This document shows positions 5,785 through 7,817 of a DNA stretch of 7,817 bases, piece after piece. Each line of letters begins with the position of its first letter. The stretch's first letter is position 1. The notes below the pieces were generated by a model. It ran no database searches, was not told the origin of the DNA, and worked only from the letters and a program-made list of their open reading frames with translations. The position numbers and the translations under genes are program-made. The stretch covers positions 7,932-15,748 of the forward strand of contig JABSRS010000035.1 in NCBI GenBank assembly GCA_013214885.1. The letters are read 5' to 3'. Origin of the DNA: Gammaproteobacteria bacterium (GTDB lineage: Bacteria; Pseudomonadota; Gammaproteobacteria; Enterobacterales; Psychrobiaceae).

Positions 5785-7293
5785 TTGAGTAATATTATAT
5801 CGTATGACTTAGTCGTTATTGGTGGTGGAATTAACGGGGCTGGGATTGCTGCCGACGCGGCAGGACGTGGTTTAAGTGTGTTGCTTTGTGAAAAAAATGA
5901 TCTTGGTTCGGGCACATCGTCCCAAAGTAGTAAACTTATTCATGGAGGTTTGCGCTATCTTGAGCATTGTGAGTTTAGGCTGGTAAAAGAAGCGTTAGCC
6001 GAAAGGGAAATCCTACTCAACATTGCTCCTCACATCATCAAACCCTTATGTTTTATTCTACCTCACCGCCCACATTTGCGACCAGCTTGGATGATCAGAG
6101 TTGGCCTGTTTATTTACGATTTATTGTCAAAACGGCAACAACTCGCCAGCTCCAAGTGGGTTTCTTTCGACCAAACCAATCCACTAAAAGAGCATATAAC
6201 CCACGGATTTAAATATTGGGATGCCAAAGTTGATGTGATTTTAAATGCGATGAGTGCGGCTGAGCAAGGAGCCACCATATTGCCCCACACTAAATGTATT
6301 AGTGCTAAACGTTCAGGCAATCATTGGTTTATTAACCTTCAAGATCAGGAGAACAATACTCAACAAATCGTTAAAGCCAAAGCGTTAGTCAACGCCACAG
6401 GGCCTTGGGTTAACAATTTATTCGAACAAGCCCTTGAGTTAAAGTCGCCAAAAAAAATCCGTCTCGTCAAAGGTAGTCATATCATAGTACCAAGACTGCA
6501 TCTGCAACCTCAGGCATATATATTACAAACTGAAGATCAGCGGATAGTTTTTGTCATTCCCTACTTAGAAAAATTTTCATTAATCGGTACCACTGACGTC
6601 GAATATATTGGTGATCCCAGTGATGCTAAAATCACTAATCAGGAGATCGATTATTTGCTAGCTATCGCTAACGGTCATTTCAAACAACAAATTTCAGCCG
6701 ACGATATCATCAGTAGTTTTTCTGGGGTTAGGCCCTTAGTGGCAGCAGATTCCGGAGCGGCCCACGACAACTCGCGCGATTATTGCATTGAAATCGACCA
6801 GCTCAACTCTAGAGCACCACTGATCTCAGTATTTGGCGGTAAAATCACTACCTACCGCAAATTATCACAGGATGTCGTTACAATGGTCTGTGATGCGCTA
6901 ACCAAAAAACGTGTTACAACTACGCCCTCTTGGACCTCCCGCCGGCGACTTCCTGGTGGTGACTTTGATAGCTTAAGCTCGTTAAATCAAATGATTACTA
7001 ACAAATATCGATGGTTAGCTCCGGAGACGATCAACAGATATGCGAATACTTATGGTAGCTATACCATGAAATTACTGGGGGATATTAATTGCCAGCAGCA
7101 AATGGGCCAACACTTTGGTGCCGATTTATATCAGTGTGAAGTTGAATACTTGCAAAAAAACGAATGGGCAACATGCTGTAACGACATACTATGGCGTCGG
7201 ACCAAGTTAGGGTTAGCGATAAGCAAAGAACAAGCACAGCGGCTTTGCGATTTTATGGAACACCAAGAGAGTCATACTAAACAAGTTAGTTAG
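5785..7293 (+). CDS. glpD: Aerobic glycerol-3-phosphate dehydrogenase
   Basis: GlpD is an FAD-dependent, membrane-associated enzyme that oxidises sn-glycerol-3-phosphate to dihydroxyacetone phosphate and passes electrons to the quinone pool. The 502 residues match the E. coli length (501) and align almost throughout. Features in order are the FAD-binding IGGGINGAGIAADAAGRG (12-29), TSSQSSKLIHGGLRYLEH (44-61), LPHRPHLRPAWMIR (92-105), NATGPWV (203-209), KGSHIIVPR (229-237), IGTTDVEY (267-274), SGVRPL with Arg316, Arg331, and FGGKITTYRKL with Lys353, which correspond to substrate and FAD contacts in the family. The C-terminal domain (about 380-500) ends with LWRRTKLG (469-476). The gene starts with TTG: AAGGGA (5774-5779) lies 5 nt upstream and the first residues MSNIISYDLVVIGGG fit homologues, with no alternative ATG nearby. 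The region GSGTSS replaces the CATSS seen in E. coli, a mild change. Confidence 0.97.
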   Translation: MSNIISYDLVVIGGGINGAGIAADAAGRGLSVLLCEKNDLGSGTSSQSSKLIHGGLRYLEHCEFRLVKEALAEREILLNIAPHIIKPLCFILPHRPHLRPAWMIRVGLFIYDLLSKRQQLASSKWVSFDQTNPLKEHITHGFKYWDAKVDVILNAMSAAEQGATILPHTKCISAKRSGNHWFINLQDQENNTQQIVKAKALVNATGPWVNNLFEQALELKSPKKIRLVKGSHIIVPRLHLQPQAYILQTEDQRIVFVIPYLEKFSLIGTTDVEYIGDPSDAKITNQEIDYLLAIANGHFKQQISADDIISSFSGVRPLVAADSGAAHDNSRDYCIEIDQLNSRAPLISVFGGKITTYRKLSQDVVTMVCDALTKKRVTTTPSWTSRRRLPGGDFDSLSSLNQMITNKYRWLAPETINRYANTYGSYTMKLLGDINCQQQMGQHFGADLYQCEVEYLQKNEWATCCNDILWRRTKLGLAISKEQAQRLCDFMEHQESHTKQVS

Positions 7294-7318
7294 TGGGCAG
7301 ATATAACCCACTAACTAA
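7286..7318. terminator. Bidirectional hairpin between glpD and the RND gene
   Basis: Perfect 12-bp arms TTAGTTAGTGGG (7286-7297) and CCCACTAACTAA (7307-7318) enclose a 9-nt loop. The left arm contains the glpD stop codon TAG (7291-7293). On the minus strand it begins 12 nt after the RND gene stop, so it can serve both convergent transcripts. A clear U-tract is missing on both sides, so termination efficiency is uncertain. Confidence 0.6.
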
Positions 7319-7330
7319 TCAACAAATCAT

Positions 7331-7817
<487 letters not shown>

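Noticed and set aside
6114..6320. Minus-strand open frame within glpD
   Set aside because: Antisense to conserved GlpD sequence and without motif support.

Overview
The window looks like chromosomal DNA of a gammaproteobacterium, most likely an Alteromonadales-type marine or aquatic genus such as Shewanella or a relative. The pointers are a moderately AT-rich composition, a DUF3192-type lipoprotein, a Cys-rich CWC protein, a long-form FabG and a GlpD close to the enterobacterial one. The genus is an inference from gene content; no rRNA or other marker gene is present. I see no tRNA, CRISPR array, insertion sequence or phage gene.

Layout, left to right. Positions 1-1192 (minus) hold the 5' part of a gene for a periplasmic sensor with tandem substrate-binding (SBP_bac_3) domains; its output domain lies outside the window and it is cut by the left edge. 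Divergent from it, 1309-1542 (plus) encodes a small protein with eight cysteines (CWC family). Next come fabG (1610-2935), a 441-residue high-molecular-weight 3-oxoacyl-ACP/CoA reductase, and, 4 nt downstream, a 151-residue lipoprotein with a phospholipase A2 active-site block (2940-3395). The gap 3396-3620 holds no gene but has two clear inverted repeats. On the minus strand follow a DUF3192 lipoprotein (3621-3992) and glpK (4168-5646). glpD (5785-7293, plus) diverges from glpK across a 138-bp region. A 12-bp inverted repeat overlapping the glpD stop separates it from the convergent C-terminal part of a CzcA/CusA-type RND pump (7331-7817, minus), cut by the right edge.

Functionally, glpK and glpD form a two-step aerobic glycerol route: glycerol to glycerol-3-phosphate, then to dihydroxyacetone phosphate with electrons passed to quinone. 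No glpF or glpR is present here. GlpK lacks the residues that in E. coli bind fructose-1,6-bisphosphate and EIIA-Glc, so its allosteric control probably differs. The fabG/PLA2 pair could link membrane phospholipid breakdown to acyl-chain metabolism, but that is a hypothesis based on adjacency. Most of the window is ordinary housekeeping and accessory content. The PLA2-like lipoprotein coupled to fabG is the least expected part.
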